This document shows positions 1-9,790 of a stretch of 64,000 nt of DNA, piece by piece. Below the pieces are notes generated by a model. It was not told the DNA's origin, did not search any database, and saw only the letters and a list, made by a program, of their open reading frames with translations. Source of the DNA: Roseibium sp. (GTDB lineage Bacteria > Pseudomonadota > Alphaproteobacteria > Rhizobiales > Stappiaceae); assembly GCA_017643215.1 (NCBI GenBank), contig JAEPNV010000005.1, positions 186,001 through 250,000 of the forward strand. The letters run 5' to 3'. Every line of letters begins with the position of its first letter. Positions within the stretch are counted from its first letter, which is position 1. The position numbers and the translations under genes were made by a program.

Positions 1-1
1 T

Positions 2-1087
2 GTGCCGCAAAGGCAGTTACGCATGCGGGTTGCCCAGCTCTGGCACTGGCTTTATGTGCGTGGGGTGTCCGATTTCGGCGCCATGACCAATATCGCCAAG
101 GACTTGCGCCAGACGCTCGACGATCATTTCACCGTGGCCCGGCCGGAGATCGTTTCCGAACAGGTCTCCGTGGATGGCACCCGAAAGTGGCTGTTCCGGT
201 TTCCGCCGCGCGGGGCCGGCCGGCCGGTTGAAGTGGAAACGGTCTATATTCCCGAAGAGGGCAGGGGAACGCTGTGCGTTTCCTCCCAGGTGGGCTGCAC
301 GCTGACCTGCACCTTCTGCCACACCGGCACCCAAAAACTGGTCCGGAACCTGACGGCGGAGGAAATCCTCTCGCAAGTCCTCATGGCCCGCGACCGGCTG
401 GGTGACTTTCCGGACGCCGAGACGCCGCAAGGCGCCGCGGTGCCTTCTGAAGGCCGGCTGGTGTCGAACATCGTCATGATGGGGATGGGCGAGCCGCTCT
501 ACAATTTCGAGCATGTCAAAACTGCGCTACTGATTGCCTCAGATGGGGATGGGCTGTCGCTGTCCAAGCGCCGGATCACCCTGTCGACCTCGGGGATCGT
601 GCCCGAGATCGCCCGGACCGGCGCGGAGATCGGCTGCATGCTGGCCATTTCGCTGCACGCCGTACGCGATGATCTGCGCGACGTTCTGGTGCCGATCAAC
701 AAAAAATGGAACATCGAAGCGCTGCTCGATGCCTGCCGGGCTTATCCCGGCCTTTCCAACGCCAAGCGGATCACGTTCGAATATGTGATGCTGAAAGGCG
801 TTAACGACAGCGACGCGGCCGCAAAAGAGCTTGTGCGCCTGCTCAGGGGCATCCCGGCCAAGATCAACCTGATCCCGTTCAATCCGTGGCCCGGCTCTGA
901 GTATGAGTGTTCGGATTGGGAGCGGATCGAAGCCTTCGCCGATATCGTCAACCGCGCCGGCTATGCCTCACCGATCCGCACCCCGCGCGGCCGCGACATC
1001 TTCGCCGCCTGCGGCCAGCTCAAGTCAGCCTCAGAGCGGATGCGCAAGAAGGACCGTCTGGCCGCGGCGCCTGAAGCCGCGCAATAA
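2..1087 (+). CDS. rlmN: Dual-specificity RNA methyltransferase RlmN (5' end cut by window)
   Basis: Radical-SAM enzyme that methylates C2 of A2503 in 23S rRNA and A37 in some tRNAs, in the cytoplasm. The visible 361 residues carry the CxxxCxxC [4Fe-4S]/SAM motif (CTLTCTFC, near residue 100), a GMGEPLYN motif and a C-terminal FAACGQL segment with the second catalytic cysteine. Family members are usually 380-420 residues, and the frame is open to the window edge, so the true start lies to the left and the GTG at position 2 is probably not it. No obvious terminator follows; a long intergenic region separates it from the chemoreceptor downstream. Confidence 0.95.
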   Translation: MPQRQLRMRVAQLWHWLYVRGVSDFGAMTNIAKDLRQTLDDHFTVARPEIVSEQVSVDGTRKWLFRFPPRGAGRPVEVETVYIPEEGRGTLCVSSQVGCTLTCTFCHTGTQKLVRNLTAEEILSQVLMARDRLGDFPDAETPQGAAVPSEGRLVSNIVMMGMGEPLYNFEHVKTALLIASDGDGLSLSKRRITLSTSGIVPEIARTGAEIGCMLAISLHAVRDDLRDVLVPINKKWNIEALLDACRAYPGLSNAKRITFEYVMLKGVNDSDAAAKELVRLLRGIPAKINLIPFNPWPGSEYECSDWERIEAFADIVNRAGYASPIRTPRGRDIFAACGQLKSASERMRKKDRLAAAPEAAQ

Positions 1088-1715
1088 GACCCAACATCTT
1101 GAACCCGGGGTCCGGGATGTCCTGACGGTGCTGTTCATCCTGGCCGGATGGGTGACGGCGATGACGTCTTAATATTCGGTTAATGTTGAACTGCACGATC
1201 TTGTCTGGGAAGAAGACTGTGCCGGCCTCAGTACAACTTGCATACAACTTAATATTGTTTTCATGAAAAGTTGACCCAACGGCAAAGCATTGGAATCAGT
1301 GCCACGTTCCAGGTGCATGAGATGACTTTGACCCGCGCATCCTCCGGAAAAGCAAATTTTGCAGATAGAACAGGCAATTAGATCGCCCCTGTGCCGATTT
1401 TTGGCGCCATCCCCAATGAATGGCGATCAACGTGTGTCATTAAAATTCCGCAATTCATAAAAATAGGAATCGCACCAAAATCGTCGAACAACTTTCATGT
1501 TAACCACAATCGTCCTGTCACTATTTGTCCGTTTCTGAGTAAAAATCTAAATTTTTTCGCAAAATCTTATTGTCTCGTTTCCACTAATATTTCAGGGGTT
1601 TAGCGCGGCGCCTGAACTGAAAAGAGAGTGTGTGACAATAAACCACACGCTATGCGTAAGATTTCGTTCACTCCTTTTCCTGAGCCTAATAAGGGTTTCT
1701 ACCTATAAGAGGCTA
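1088..1715. other. Long intergenic region with AT-rich 3' half
   Basis: About 630 bases without a convincing gene. The half from about 1400 to 1610 is clearly more AT-rich than the surrounding genes, with A/T runs just before the chemoreceptor gene. It probably holds that gene's promoter. I could not identify a riboswitch or a structural RNA here. Confidence 0.5.
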
Positions 1716-3809
1716 ATGCTAGTCATGCGGAACTGGGCTATCGGAAAGAAGTTATACGCGGGTTTTGGATCATTGCTGGTGATCATCACAGGCATCGCCG
1801 GCTCGAGTTTTCTCGCCACAACCACCTCATCGGAAAGATTTGGCGAATACCGGCAAACCGCGCGCGGCAGCATCGCGTTTGGCGATATCGCGCAAAAAAT
1901 CACCGCCATTCGTCTGGAGACCATGAAATTCCGGGCGACCGACAGCGGCCAGTCGCTTGTCAGGGTCCAGAACCTTGTGACCGATGTCGAGGCGAAAATC
2001 TCAGAGATCGAGGGCCGTCTGGAGCCTGGCAAGACACATCCCGTGCTGGCGCAATTGCGCAATGACGCGCAAGCCTATCGCAGCGGTTTCGAGGAGGCGG
2101 TCGCCTTGCAGGCCCGGCGCCACGAATTGGTGAATGGGTCGTTTCTGCCGCTCGGACAAGAGATCCGGAAAAATCTGTCCGCGGTGATGAACAGCGCCTA
2201 TGAGGACAAGGATGTGTCGGCCGCGTATTTCGCCGGCCGGACCCAGCAGCATCTGCTCATGGCCCGGATCTCCGGCCAGGAGTATCTTCTGGTCAACACG
2301 GACAAGGCGCGGGACCGGTTTTACGAAGAGGTCCAGTTGGCTGGCCGTGAGATGAAATCGCTGCTTGGCGAATTGCAGAACCCGGAACGGCGAAAACTGG
2401 TCCGCGCGTCCCAGGATGGTTTGAGCCAGATGACCAGCGCCTTTTCAGAAATCGTAACCACGATTGAGGCGCGTAATGCGATCTACGCGGACCGTTTGGA
2501 TGTCTTCGGGCCCCGGGCGACGACGGCTTCGCAAGCGGCCGTGCAGGAAAACGTCGGGATCCAGAACACCATCGGCCCGGCCATGCGGACGGCGTTCGCG
2601 CGGCAGGAAACCACGGTCCTGATCGCGAGCTCGCTTGCGCTGGTTCTCGGGATCGGCATCGCTATCTTGTTGTCGCGGAGCCTGTCATCGGCGATCCGTT
2701 CAATCACCGAGGCGATGGACCGGCTTGCCGAAAACGATCTTGAAACGCCGATCCCCGGCGTCGACCGCGGCGACGAGATCGGCGCGATGGGCCGGGCCGT
2801 CGAGGTGTTCAAGGACAACGCCATCGCCCGCGAGCGTTTGGAGGCCGAGACCAAGAAACAGGAGGAAACCCGGTTGGCTACGCAAAAGGCGACCGAGGTC
2901 GCGATCGAAAAATTCAAATCCTCGGCGGACAGCATCATGAAAATCCTGATTCAGGACAGCTCAGCGATGCAAAACTCGGCGACGGAACTCGGCGCCTTGT
3001 CGGAACAGGCCCAAGGCCGGGCGGCGGAAGCCGACGGCGCGGCGGACAGCACCTCCAGCAACATGCAGACGGTCGCAGCCGCGACGGAGGAGCTTGCAAG
3101 CTCCATCCAGGAGATCGCGCGTCAGGTGGCGACCGCGACCGAAGTGGTGCAGCAGACCGCCGACAAGACCCGGACGTCCGTGGAAGAGATGAACAATCTT
3201 GCCGCTGCCGGCGAAAAGGTTGGCACGGTGGTCAGTCTCATTCAGGACATCGCCGAGCAAACCAACCTCCTGGCCCTGAACGCCACGATCGAGGCGGCCC
3301 GGGCCGGTGAAGCCGGGAAAGGCTTTGCGGTGGTCGCGGCGGAGGTCAAGCAATTGGCCGACCAGACGCAACGGGCGACCGGCGAGATTTCTCAACAGAT
3401 CACCAGCATTCAAGGCGCCACGCGCCGCGCGGTGGAGGGGATCCGGGATATTGAGACCATGAGCCAGAATCTCGACAACGTGACGGCGACAATCGCGGCC
3501 GCGGTCGAGGAGCAGGGTGCGTCCACACAGGAGATCTCGCAGACAACCGGCCGGACTTCTGAATCCATGCAGACCCTGGCAAGCAATGTCACGGAGGTCA
3601 GTCAGGCAATTTCGGTCGCCGGAGAAACGGCCGAGACCGTGCGGACGGCATCCGACCGGCTCTCTGATCAGGCAGGCGCCATGGAGAACGCAGTCAAGGA
3701 CTTCTACATGGCGCTTCGAACCGGATCACGGGATCCGGGCAAAAACCGGGATTCGAACAGCGATGCACCTGAGCGCCGGGTCGAGGCGATCCCGTCAGAG
3801 GCCGCGTAA
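1716..3809 (+). CDS. Methyl-accepting chemotaxis protein
   Basis: Inner-membrane chemoreceptor passing a periplasmic ligand signal to CheA/CheW. The 697-residue protein has a first membrane span near residues 10-35, a roughly 250-residue mostly helical periplasmic region (possibly an HBM-type module), a second span near 296-320, a HAMP domain, and a cytoplasmic methyl-accepting coiled coil with the conserved [20 protein letters not shown] tip. No C-terminal CheR-binding pentapeptide is seen. The start is uncertain: AAGAGG at 1707-1712 lies 3 nt before ATG 1716 and 12 nt before ATG 1725; an upstream GTG at 1632 adds 28 unlikely residues. The ligand cannot be told from sequence. It is unlinked to other che genes. 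Confidence 0.92.
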   Translation: MLVMRNWAIGKKLYAGFGSLLVIITGIAGSSFLATTTSSERFGEYRQTARGSIAFGDIAQKITAIRLETMKFRATDSGQSLVRVQNLVTDVEAKISEIEGRLEPGKTHPVLAQLRNDAQAYRSGFEEAVALQARRHELVNGSFLPLGQEIRKNLSAVMNSAYEDKDVSAAYFAGRTQQHLLMARISGQEYLLVNTDKARDRFYEEVQLAGREMKSLLGELQNPERRKLVRASQDGLSQMTSAFSEIVTTIEARNAIYADRLDVFGPRATTASQAAVQENVGIQNTIGPAMRTAFARQETTVLIASSLALVLGIGIAILLSRSLSSAIRSITEAMDRLAENDLETPIPGVDRGDEIGAMGRAVEVFKDNAIARERLEAETKKQEETRLATQKATEVAIEKFKSSADSIMKILIQDSSAMQNSATELGALSEQAQGRAAEADGAADSTSSNMQTVAAATEELASSIQEIARQVATATEVVQQTADKTRTSVEEMNNLAAAGEKVGTVVSLIQDIAEQTNLLALNATIEAARAGEAGKGFAVVAAEVKQLADQTQRATGEISQQITSIQGATRRAVEGIRDIETMSQNLDNVTATIAAAVEEQGASTQEISQTTGRTSESMQTLASNVTEVSQAISVAGETAETVRTASDRLSDQAGAMENAVKDFYMALRTGSRDPGKNRDSNSDAPERRVEAIPSEAA

Positions 3810-3843
3810 AATCCAGTCCGGCGGGCATGCCCGCTAGGAGAAG

Positions 3844-3888
3844 GACACCGGCCGTGGCTCCCCACTCTTCGGCCGGTGTCATTTTTTC
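3844..3888 (+). terminator. Rho-independent terminator between convergent genes
   Basis: An 11-bp perfect inverted repeat (GACACCGGCCG at 3844-3854, CGGCCGGTGTC at 3870-3880) is followed by ATTTTTTC. It ends the chemoreceptor transcript and overlaps the stop codon of the convergent CYTH-CHAD gene. Confidence 0.85.
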
Positions 3889-5450
3889 TGCCGCCAGAAC
3901 TTCGGGACCTGTTTCGTGTCCCGCCAGTATCCCTTTGCATGCTGCCACATGGCCGATGACTGGGCTTCGTGCCAACCGATCGCAAAGCCCACCGCCTGTG
4001 CCCGCCGTTCCGCGCCCCGTCCGCCGGGCGTGTTGAGGTGGACCAGCTTTTCAGCCATGGCGACATCGTTCAGATAGCCGAAGATGTCCTGCAGGCGCCG
4101 CATGCGTTTCAAAAACGGCTTCAGCGTCTCCTGCGGATAAAGGCTGCCGAAGAATTCCATGCCGTATCGCAGTTTCTTCAGGGCCTTGCGCATGTCATGG
4201 CGTTCGGGAATGGTCAGATCGTCGATCCGCCGGCCAAACTTGGAGACAGCCTTCCATTGCCGGTCAAGCCCGCTGCGGGCAAAACGCGAAACGGGTTCGG
4301 CGAGCCGTGCCGTTTGATCGAAATTGCCCGGGTCAAGCCATCCCCGGCCTTCCGTATAGGCGGACAGGTCAAACAGGAAACCATTGACATCGGCCTTGGC
4401 CAGACGGTGTTTCAAGGCGGTACGTGCCTGATCCCGGACACCGTGCAAATGATCGACCAGCGGCGTCATGCTGACGCCATCGGGGACGATCTCCTGGAGC
4501 GGCTGGACGATTTCCTCGGCAAGCACGTCCAGATCCCGCACCTCGCCGGCATCGGCCGCCAGGGCGCGGGCGAGCGTGTCAAGCGGCCCGTGGCTGGTTG
4601 GATGGATGACCGGCTTGAACAGCCGCAACGCGCTGCGCAGCCGGCGAAGACCCACGCGCAACTGATGCAGCCCCTCCGGGTCGTCTCCCGACAGGACGGC
4701 GATCCGGTTTTGGGAGATCTGATCTAGGCAGGAACGCAAGACCGCCCGGTAGGCCCGTTCGACGGTCTCATCCGGATCCAGAATGACTTTTTCCGCGGTC
4801 TTGGGCGCAGCGCGCCCGGTCGGCTTGTTGTCGGCCGCGCTGTAACCCTGTTCGGCCTTGCTCAAGGGCGAAAAGCGAAACGGGGCCGGACCGGTCAGGC
4901 CGCGCGCCGCCTTGAACAGCGCAGACGCCGATCCGGACTTCAGTTCCAGCTCGAGTTCGGACACCGGCACCACTGTTGGGCCGGCGCGGATTTCGCCGGT
5001 GTCGAACGCAACCTCGATCTCGCTGCCGTCGCTTTGGTCGGTCAGGACCCGGGTCGTCCGGCGGATTGCGGTTTCAAAGCACGGCCCGATTTCGCTGGAG
5101 CCCAGCATAGCGTTCAGACGGGCGGCGACCTGCCGATCGGGTATGGCGTCAAGGTCGAGCGTGTTGGTGCGAACGCCATGTTCGACCTCCAAAGGCGACG
5201 ACAATCCGCCCGACACACCTGTGCCGATCTTGACGGTCTGCACCCAGGCGCGGCCGACTTTTCGTAGCCGCAGGGAGGTCTTCGCGCGTTGCAGTGTCCT
5301 TTCCGGGGTATCAAAATAGGTCGAATGCAACGTCTTGGTGACCGCGCGGCTGGACGTGAAACCATCGGGGCAGCCGGCTCGTTTCAGTTCAGCCAGCGCA
5401 TCGGGATCAACGTCGAGCTTTAACTCGATTTCTTTCGCGGATTTTTGCAT
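3879..5450 (-). CDS. CYTH and CHAD domain protein (inorganic triphosphatase-like)
   Basis: A 523-residue two-domain protein. The N-terminal CYTH domain (about residues 1-205) starts with the signature EIELKL and has the alternating charged strands of triphosphate tunnel enzymes (EVEHGV, ELELELKSG). The C-terminal CHAD domain (about 235-515) is helical and rich in conserved His/Arg/Lys (GLHQLRVGLRRLRSALRLFKP; HDMRKALKKLRYGMEFF), a polyphosphate-binding fold. Related E. coli YgiF hydrolyses inorganic triphosphate. The ATG at 5450 places the CYTH motif at the N terminus as expected. It is convergent with the chemoreceptor and shares its terminator. The family is clear; the substrate is inferred. 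Confidence 0.9.
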   Translation of the reverse strand: MQKSAKEIELKLDVDPDALAELKRAGCPDGFTSSRAVTKTLHSTYFDTPERTLQRAKTSLRLRKVGRAWVQTVKIGTGVSGGLSSPLEVEHGVRTNTLDLDAIPDRQVAARLNAMLGSSEIGPCFETAIRRTTRVLTDQSDGSEIEVAFDTGEIRAGPTVVPVSELELELKSGSASALFKAARGLTGPAPFRFSPLSKAEQGYSAADNKPTGRAAPKTAEKVILDPDETVERAYRAVLRSCLDQISQNRIAVLSGDDPEGLHQLRVGLRRLRSALRLFKPVIHPTSHGPLDTLARALAADAGEVRDLDVLAEEIVQPLQEIVPDGVSMTPLVDHLHGVRDQARTALKHRLAKADVNGFLFDLSAYTEGRGWLDPGNFDQTARLAEPVSRFARSGLDRQWKAVSKFGRRIDDLTIPERHDMRKALKKLRYGMEFFGSLYPQETLKPFLKRMRRLQDIFGYLNDVAMAEKLVHLNTPGGRGAERRAQAVGFAIGWHEAQSSAMWQHAKGYWRDTKQVPKFWRQKK

Positions 5451-5538
5451 AAGGCACTTCTAGCCAAGCAAATGAGGCGTGTCCAGAAGAGGCGCACTTG
5501 TTGCGCTTTTTTGGCGCGGCCGGGCGGGGTGGCCTCTA

Positions 5539-6066
5539 TCAAGAACGGACAGATGGTGACTGGCCCCGTCCCATCACCCGGCGCACCTTGTCAAAGACGC
5601 GGTCTGCAATCCGCAGCGGCGTGGGCATCGGTTTGTGATTGAAGGCGAGTTTGCGGATATAGACCGGCACATGCCAAACGGCGGAGGTGCCCGCGGGAAG
5701 AAACAAGCTCACACCGGGCCTGCCCTGGTAGACACTGCCATGGCCATCCGTGATCGTGACCTCGCCCTCGAGAAACAGAATGGTTTCATCCCAGCCATAG
5801 TGCCAACGGAAGGTGCCCGCCGTGCATGACCAGTGATCGGTCGTCGCATTGCCGGCGCTGGCGGTAAAAAGACTGACCGCACGGGCCGCGGGCGCGCCGT
5901 CCAAAATCCATTCAGCTGGAATTGGAGCGGGCGAAAGACGGGCGGGATCAAGCTCAGCGTATCCGAACGGACCCGCTCGCCCGCTCGGCAGTGACCGGCC
6001 GTCCAAATCAGCTTGGGCGCCGCCCGCCAAATGTGGTGGTCCGCTTTCTCGGTTCAGTGCGCTCAT
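5539..6066 (-). CDS. Cupin domain protein (DUF861/EutQ-like)
   Basis: Small 175-residue protein with one C-terminal cupin barrel: a core W-x8-W-x-Y-G-W-DE-x-I-x-FLEGEV stretch (about residues 90-115) followed by PGVSLFLPAG and a final strand. This matches the Cupin_3 family, whose members include ureidoglycolate- and ethanolamine-related proteins, but most have no known function. The ATG at 6066 with an upstream GGGA is preferred to a TTG at 6105. No metabolic neighbour hints at a substrate. Confidence 0.75.
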   Translation of the reverse strand: MSALNRESGPPHLAGGAQADLDGRSLPSGRAGPFGYAELDPARLSPAPIPAEWILDGAPAARAVSLFTASAGNATTDHWSCTAGTFRWHYGWDETILFLEGEVTITDGHGSVYQGRPGVSLFLPAGTSAVWHVPVYIRKLAFNHKPMPTPLRIADRVFDKVRRVMGRGQSPSVRS

Positions 6067-6245
6067 GGCGGCGCGGTCCCTTGTGTATGCTTTGGTCCGC
6101 GCCAATCTAGGGGCCGCAGGTTGATATCCCCTTTATGCGGATTTCGGAATGCCTGCCGGCCTTCATCCTGTTTTTCTCCAGTGGCGTGCGTTGCGGGTTG
6201 CACGGCGGTCTTCGACCGTGATATGCACCCGTTCCGGTGTCAGTT

Positions 6246-6330
6246 GCCCCTCTGGCGGAACTGGTAGACGCGCGGGATTCAAAATCCCGTTCCTTCGGGA
6301 GTGCCGGTTCGATTCCGGCGGGGGGCACCA
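6246..6330 (+). tRNA. tRNA-Leu (anticodon CAA)
   Basis: The sequence folds as a class II tRNA: the acceptor stem GCCCCTC pairs with GGGGGGC at the 3' end; the anticodon loop TTCAAAA gives CAA, reading UUG; there is a long variable arm around CCGTTCCTTCGG, a TTCGATTC T-loop and an encoded CCA. It is 85 nt long. It is followed by a gene-poor stretch with an IS remnant, as often seen at tRNA integration hot spots. Confidence 0.95.
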
Positions 6331-6496
6331 CTTGAGCGCACTAATCTTACAATTATCATATACTTAGCGGTTTTGGTGGCGTGCCAATCCACCCATGGGT
6401 CCACCTTCTTGTATGTGTTGGTTGCACAGCAAAATCCCCTTGGAGCGGGGTGCAATGGAAAAACGTAGAACTTAACCTTGACCAAAGGCGTTTTAC
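6331..6496. other. Gene-free stretch after tRNA-Leu
   Basis: This stretch, less GC-rich than the neighbourhood, lies between the tRNA and the IS3 remnant. No gene, integrase fragment or copy of the tRNA 3' end could be recognised. Confidence 0.4.
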
Positions 6497-6945
6497 TTAC
6501 TTGTTGCAGATTGCAACCGACGTGAGACCTGTCCAGCTACTATACCCATCGATTTTGTGGTTCCGCTGAATTATGCGCCTATGCGCACCGGTTTGACCAC
6601 CGCGCGTTCGGGGCCTCACTTTGAAGCCCAAAAGCCCGGCGACTGTGCGAGAACCGAACAACGGATTGTCTTCAATCATCGCCTTGAGCGGTTCCTCGAA
6701 TTCGGGATCGACCTTCGGTGGCGATTTGACCGGCTTGTCATCGACCATGCGCCGCGGCACGCCAAACCAAATGCACGGTTTTGTCAAAGGCACAGCTAAA
6801 CCATCGGCGAGAAGCCCCTCATGGAGCGTCCGGACCAAGTGCCGTCCTTCGCCAACATCGTCTTGCCGCGAATGATCTCAATGACGAGCGCTGACTTCCG
6901 CTTCGCCGTCCAACGCTTGATATCGTCTGCCAGTGTCTCGATCAT
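6497..6945 (-). pseudogene. Decayed IS3-family transposase (OrfA start fused to OrfB start)
   Basis: Minus-strand remnant in two frames. From 6945 the first about 35 codons resemble the N terminus of an IS3-type OrfA helix-turn-helix protein (IKRWTAKRKSALVIEIIRGKT), then hit a stop at 6796. From 6838 a second frame reads like the OrfB N-terminal region (LADGLAVPLTKPCIWFGVPRR, then PKVDPEFEEPLKAMIEDNPLFGSRTVAGLLGF). The middle of OrfA and the DDE catalytic domain are missing, so it cannot be active. The last codons towards 6497 look like unrelated flanking DNA. No terminal inverted repeats were recognised. Confidence 0.7.
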
Positions 6946-7097
6946 CGCGCCTTTTCCCCAGCGTAGCATGAGCAGAACTTCACCGGGTCGATACCGATGC
7001 GAAAAACGCCGCGTGCATCGGACAGGCTCATGGCGGGCTGGAGATCTGACCTTCGCCGGCGTATCCCGATCAAGCGGGGCGGCGTGGCACGAACACG

Positions 7098-7124
7098 AAA
7101 AAGCGCCGGATACTGGCGCTTTTT
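7098..7124. terminator. Perfect hairpin with A and T tracts (bidirectional terminator)
   Basis: AAAAAGCGCC at 7098-7107 and GGCGCTTTTT at 7115-7124 form a perfect 10-bp inverted repeat with a 7-nt loop, giving a U-tract on either strand. No intact gene ends here; it may be left from a gene lost with the IS insertion. Confidence 0.6.
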
Positions 7125-7196
7125 CCCGCTGGGAAACCGGCTTGGATCCGCCGATTTCAGATGACTTTTATCGCCGCAGCTTGTACAGAGCGCGGC

Positions 7197-7775
7197 ATGA
7201 TAAAACGCCTTTACGACTGGACCCTGTCCCTTGCCGCCGGACCGAGGGCGCCTGCGGCGCTCGGCACCGTGTCCTTCGTCGAAAGTTCCGTTTTTCCCAT
7301 TCCGCCCGACATCCTCCTGATCCCGATGGTGATCGCCAAACGGGAACGGGCGATCTGGTTTGCGACCCTTTGCACACTGACATCGGTGCTCGGCGGGGTG
7401 CTTGGCTACATTATCGGCATGTTCCTGTTTGACCAGGTCGCGGTTCCGGTTCTGACGTTCTACGGCAAGATGCACTGGCTGAGTGAATTCACCGCCGTGT
7501 TCAATCAATGGGGCTGGTGGTTCGTGTTCATCGCCGGTTTGACGCCGTTTCCCTACAAGGTGATCACGATCGCCTCGGGTGTTGCCGGTCTGAGCCTGCC
7601 GGTGTTCGTGTTTGCCAGCCTGGTGTCCCGCGGCCTGCGGTTTTATGTCGTGGCCGCTTTGCTGTATTTCTTCGGTCCGCCGATCCGGGATTTCATTGAA
7701 AAACGCCTTGGCCTCATGTTCACCTTGTTTGTGGTGCTTCTGGTCGGCGGGTTTGCAGCCCTCAGACTGATCTAG
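7197..7775 (+). CDS. YqaA/DedA-family (SNARE-associated) membrane protein
   Basis: A 192-residue inner-membrane protein with the family's N-terminal helix-loop (FVESSVFPIPPDILLIPMV), a central glycine-rich membrane segment (GVLGYIIGMFLF) and a second loop (AGLTPFPYKVITIASG) with the conserved proline-phenylalanine pattern. DedA/YqaA proteins are linked to lipid flipping and envelope homeostasis. The ATG at 7197 starts MIKRLYDW, the usual N terminus; an upstream ATG at 7161 would add 12 unlike residues. It probably forms an operon with dsbB, 22 nt downstream. Confidence 0.85.
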   Translation: MIKRLYDWTLSLAAGPRAPAALGTVSFVESSVFPIPPDILLIPMVIAKRERAIWFATLCTLTSVLGGVLGYIIGMFLFDQVAVPVLTFYGKMHWLSEFTAVFNQWGWWFVFIAGLTPFPYKVITIASGVAGLSLPVFVFASLVSRGLRFYVVAALLYFFGPPIRDFIEKRLGLMFTLFVVLLVGGFAALRLI

Positions 7776-7797
7776 AAACGCGATTGGGAGACAACCT

Positions 7798-8340
7798 GTG
7801 CACACCCGGGTGACCGATGCCGACACCGCCGCCCGCCTTGCCACCGGCCTGCTCCTCATCGGCGGAACCGCGGTGATTGCGGCCGCTTGGGGCTTTCAGC
7901 TTGTCGGCGGTTATGTCCCTTGCAAGTTGTGCCTTGAGCAGAGGATCCCCTACTATATCGGGCTGCCGGCAGCGCTCGCCGGGCTCGTGTTCTTGACCCG
8001 CGGCCGCTCAGGCCTGGCCGCGGGCGCCCTTCTTGCGGTTGCCGCCGTGTTTGCCTACGGCGCGGGGCTTGGCGGCTACCAGGCCGGTGCCGAATGGGGC
8101 TTTTGGGCCGGGCCCAGCGATTGTGGCGGCGGCGCGGAAGGGCCCGCCTCTGCAGCCAACATGCTGTCCGCTCTGCAGTCCACCCGGGTGGTCAGCTGCA
8201 CCGAAGCCAGTTGGCGTCTGTTCGGTCTGTCCTTTGCCGGCTGGAATGCCGTTGCATCGGCCGGATTGGCGGTTCTGGCGCTGTCTGCCGCTGTATTCGG
8301 GCGCCGGGCGGGCAGGGATCTGAGGACCCAGTCAACATGA
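7798..8340 (+). CDS. dsbB: Disulfide bond formation protein DsbB family
   Basis: A four-helix inner-membrane quinone reductase that re-oxidises DsbA. The 180-residue product shows the periplasmic CxxC (VPCKLCLEQR, about residues 40-50) in the family's P-C-x-L-C context, and a second cysteine pair (SDCGGG and VSCTEASW) in the second periplasmic loop, followed by a last membrane span. Starts at GTG 7798 after GGGAGA. It overlaps the next small gene by ATGA, which implies translational coupling. No dsbA lies in the window. Confidence 0.9.
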   Translation: MHTRVTDADTAARLATGLLLIGGTAVIAAAWGFQLVGGYVPCKLCLEQRIPYYIGLPAALAGLVFLTRGRSGLAAGALLAVAAVFAYGAGLGGYQAGAEWGFWAGPSDCGGGAEGPASAANMLSALQSTRVVSCTEASWRLFGLSFAGWNAVASAGLAVLALSAAVFGRRAGRDLRTQST

Positions 8341-8594
8341 GCCAAAAGCCGACAGACAAGCATGAGGCGAAGCGCCAGGACGCGTTGAAAGCCATCGACC
8401 GGGTCCAAGCGGAGAGCGAAACCGTCGGCACGTCGACATTTGTCCGCATGGCCGACCGGGCACAAAAACACTTTTCCGCGGCGGACAAGGACGCACAGGA
8501 TCCGATCGAGATCTGGGGCACGCGGATCGGGCGAACCGCCGGTCTGGTCTTTGCGATCGGCCTTTTGATTTATCTTGCCGTCACATATCTTTAG
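8337..8594 (+). CDS. Small membrane protein, function unknown
   Basis: An 85-residue protein: a charged cytoplasmic N-terminal part with helical character (KPTDKHEAKRQDALKAIDRV) and one C-terminal membrane span (AGLVFAIGLLIYLAVTYL). The start ATG overlaps the dsbB stop (ATGA), so it is co-translated with dsbB. I do not recognise the family; placement suggests a tail-anchored accessory of envelope function. Confidence 0.7.
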   Translation: MSQKPTDKHEAKRQDALKAIDRVQAESETVGTSTFVRMADRAQKHFSAADKDAQDPIEIWGTRIGRTAGLVFAIGLLIYLAVTYL

Positions 8595-8614
8595 CGGATC
8601 TTGCAGGATCAACC

Positions 8615-8646
8615 GGCCGCGGGGGTGTGATGTGACAACCGCGGCC
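8615..8646. promoter_or_regulatory. 8-bp hairpin just before the zincin gene
   Basis: GGCCGCGG (8615-8622) pairs with CCGCGGCC (8639-8646), with no T tract. It ends 3 nt before the AAGGGGA ribosome binding site of the downstream gene and might influence its translation or mRNA stability. Confidence 0.35.
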
Positions 8647-8662
8647 TGAAGGGGATTTGTCC

Positions 8663-9097
8663 GTGGCATCGCAGCATCCGGCCCGCCGAACGGAATGGGC
8701 GACCCGGCTTGCGCCGGACCTCGACGTTTTTGAGGCTCTGGCAAGCGAGGCCCTGGCCTCGCTTCCGGCCGACCTTCTGGCGCGCTGCGGCACCATTCAG
8801 ATCAGCCTGGCGGACTACGCCGACGAGACGGTTCTGGATACGATGGGGATCGAGGACCCTTACGATCTGCTGGGCTTGTTTGAAGGCACGGGTCTGGCGG
8901 AGGGCGGCGGGGAGACCATGACCGGTCAGATGCCGAACCGGATCTGGCTGTATCGCCGGGCCATTCTTGACTATTGGGCGGCCCACGAGGAAACGCTTGG
9001 CGATCTCGTCGCCCATGTCCTCATCCACGAGATCGGGCACCATTTCGGCCTGTCTGACGCGGATATGGAAGCGATCGAAGCCGCAGCGGATCTTTGA
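8663..9097 (+). CDS. Metallopeptidase family protein (zincin, MppA/DUF1025-like)
   Basis: A 144-residue predicted zinc protease. The HEIGHHFGLSD motif near the C terminus is the HExxH zincin signature with a downstream Asp as third ligand, matching the small cytosolic family with an acidic N-terminal domain. The start chosen is GTG 8663, 7 nt after AAGGGGA; a TTG at 8657 is the alternative. It is the last gene of the YqaA-dsbB cluster. The substrate is unknown. Confidence 0.85.
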   Translation: MASQHPARRTEWATRLAPDLDVFEALASEALASLPADLLARCGTIQISLADYADETVLDTMGIEDPYDLLGLFEGTGLAEGGGETMTGQMPNRIWLYRRAILDYWAAHEETLGDLVAHVLIHEIGHHFGLSDADMEAIEAAADL

Positions 9098-9139
9098 CGA
9101 AGCCTGGATCCGGTCGCGGCGGTTAAACCGTCGGATTTC

Positions 9140-9679
9140 TTACTCGGCCGCCTCTGCCGATGCCCGGTCAATGGACTCCGAAATCATGCGCTTGGCCGCG
9201 CCGGCACCTTCCACACCGGTGATCTTGACCCATTTGCCCGGCTCCAGATCCTTGTAGTGCTCGAAGAAGTGCTTCACTTGGCTCACGGTGATATCCGGAA
9301 GGTCGGTGATATCATGGACGCCGTCATAGCGTTTTGTCAGCTTGTGCGACGGAACGGCAATGATTTTCTCGTCCAGACCGGATTCATCTTCCATGAGCAC
9401 CACGCCGATAGGCCGGCAGTTCATGATTGCGCCCGGAACAACCGGCCGCTGATTGACGATGACGACATCGATTGGATCGCCGTCGCCACAAAGTGTGTGC
9501 GGCACAAATCCGTAGTTGCCGGGATAGCGCATGGGCGTGTAGAGGAAGCGGTCCACAAACATGGCACCGGCCTCCTTGTCCATTTCATACTTGATGGGTT
9601 CGCCGCCGACCGGCACTTCGATGATGACGTTGATGTCTTCCGGCGGATTGCTCCCGATCGGCACAGCATCAATACGCAT
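9140..9679 (-). CDS. ppa: Inorganic pyrophosphatase
   Basis: Soluble family I pyrophosphatase that hydrolyses PPi to two Pi and pulls biosynthetic reactions forward. The 179 residues match the family length. The active-site stretch GDGDPIDVV supplies the metal-binding aspartates, with [16 protein letters not shown] upstream and the conserved [12 protein letters not shown]. The ATG at 9679 follows AAGGAGAG at good spacing, so the in-frame TTG at 9745 is rejected. Convergent with the zincin gene. Confidence 0.95.
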   Translation of the reverse strand: MRIDAVPIGSNPPEDINVIIEVPVGGEPIKYEMDKEAGAMFVDRFLYTPMRYPGNYGFVPHTLCGDGDPIDVVIVNQRPVVPGAIMNCRPIGVVLMEDESGLDEKIIAVPSHKLTKRYDGVHDITDLPDITVSQVKHFFEHYKDLEPGKWVKITGVEGAGAAKRMISESIDRASAEAAE

Positions 9680-9790
9680 GACAAGGCTCTCCTTCATGGA
9701 CGTTGCCGCGTCTATTGCAGCCCGCCGGGCCAAGTGCAAGCCCAAAGGCGGTGCTTGCGCCGAAAGGCCTAGGGAACGGCGGCCCCTGAT

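Noticed and set aside
1391..1603. 70-codon plus-strand frame in the AT-rich leader of the first chemoreceptor
   Set aside because: Low-GC composition unlike the genes, no ribosome binding site and no family resemblance.
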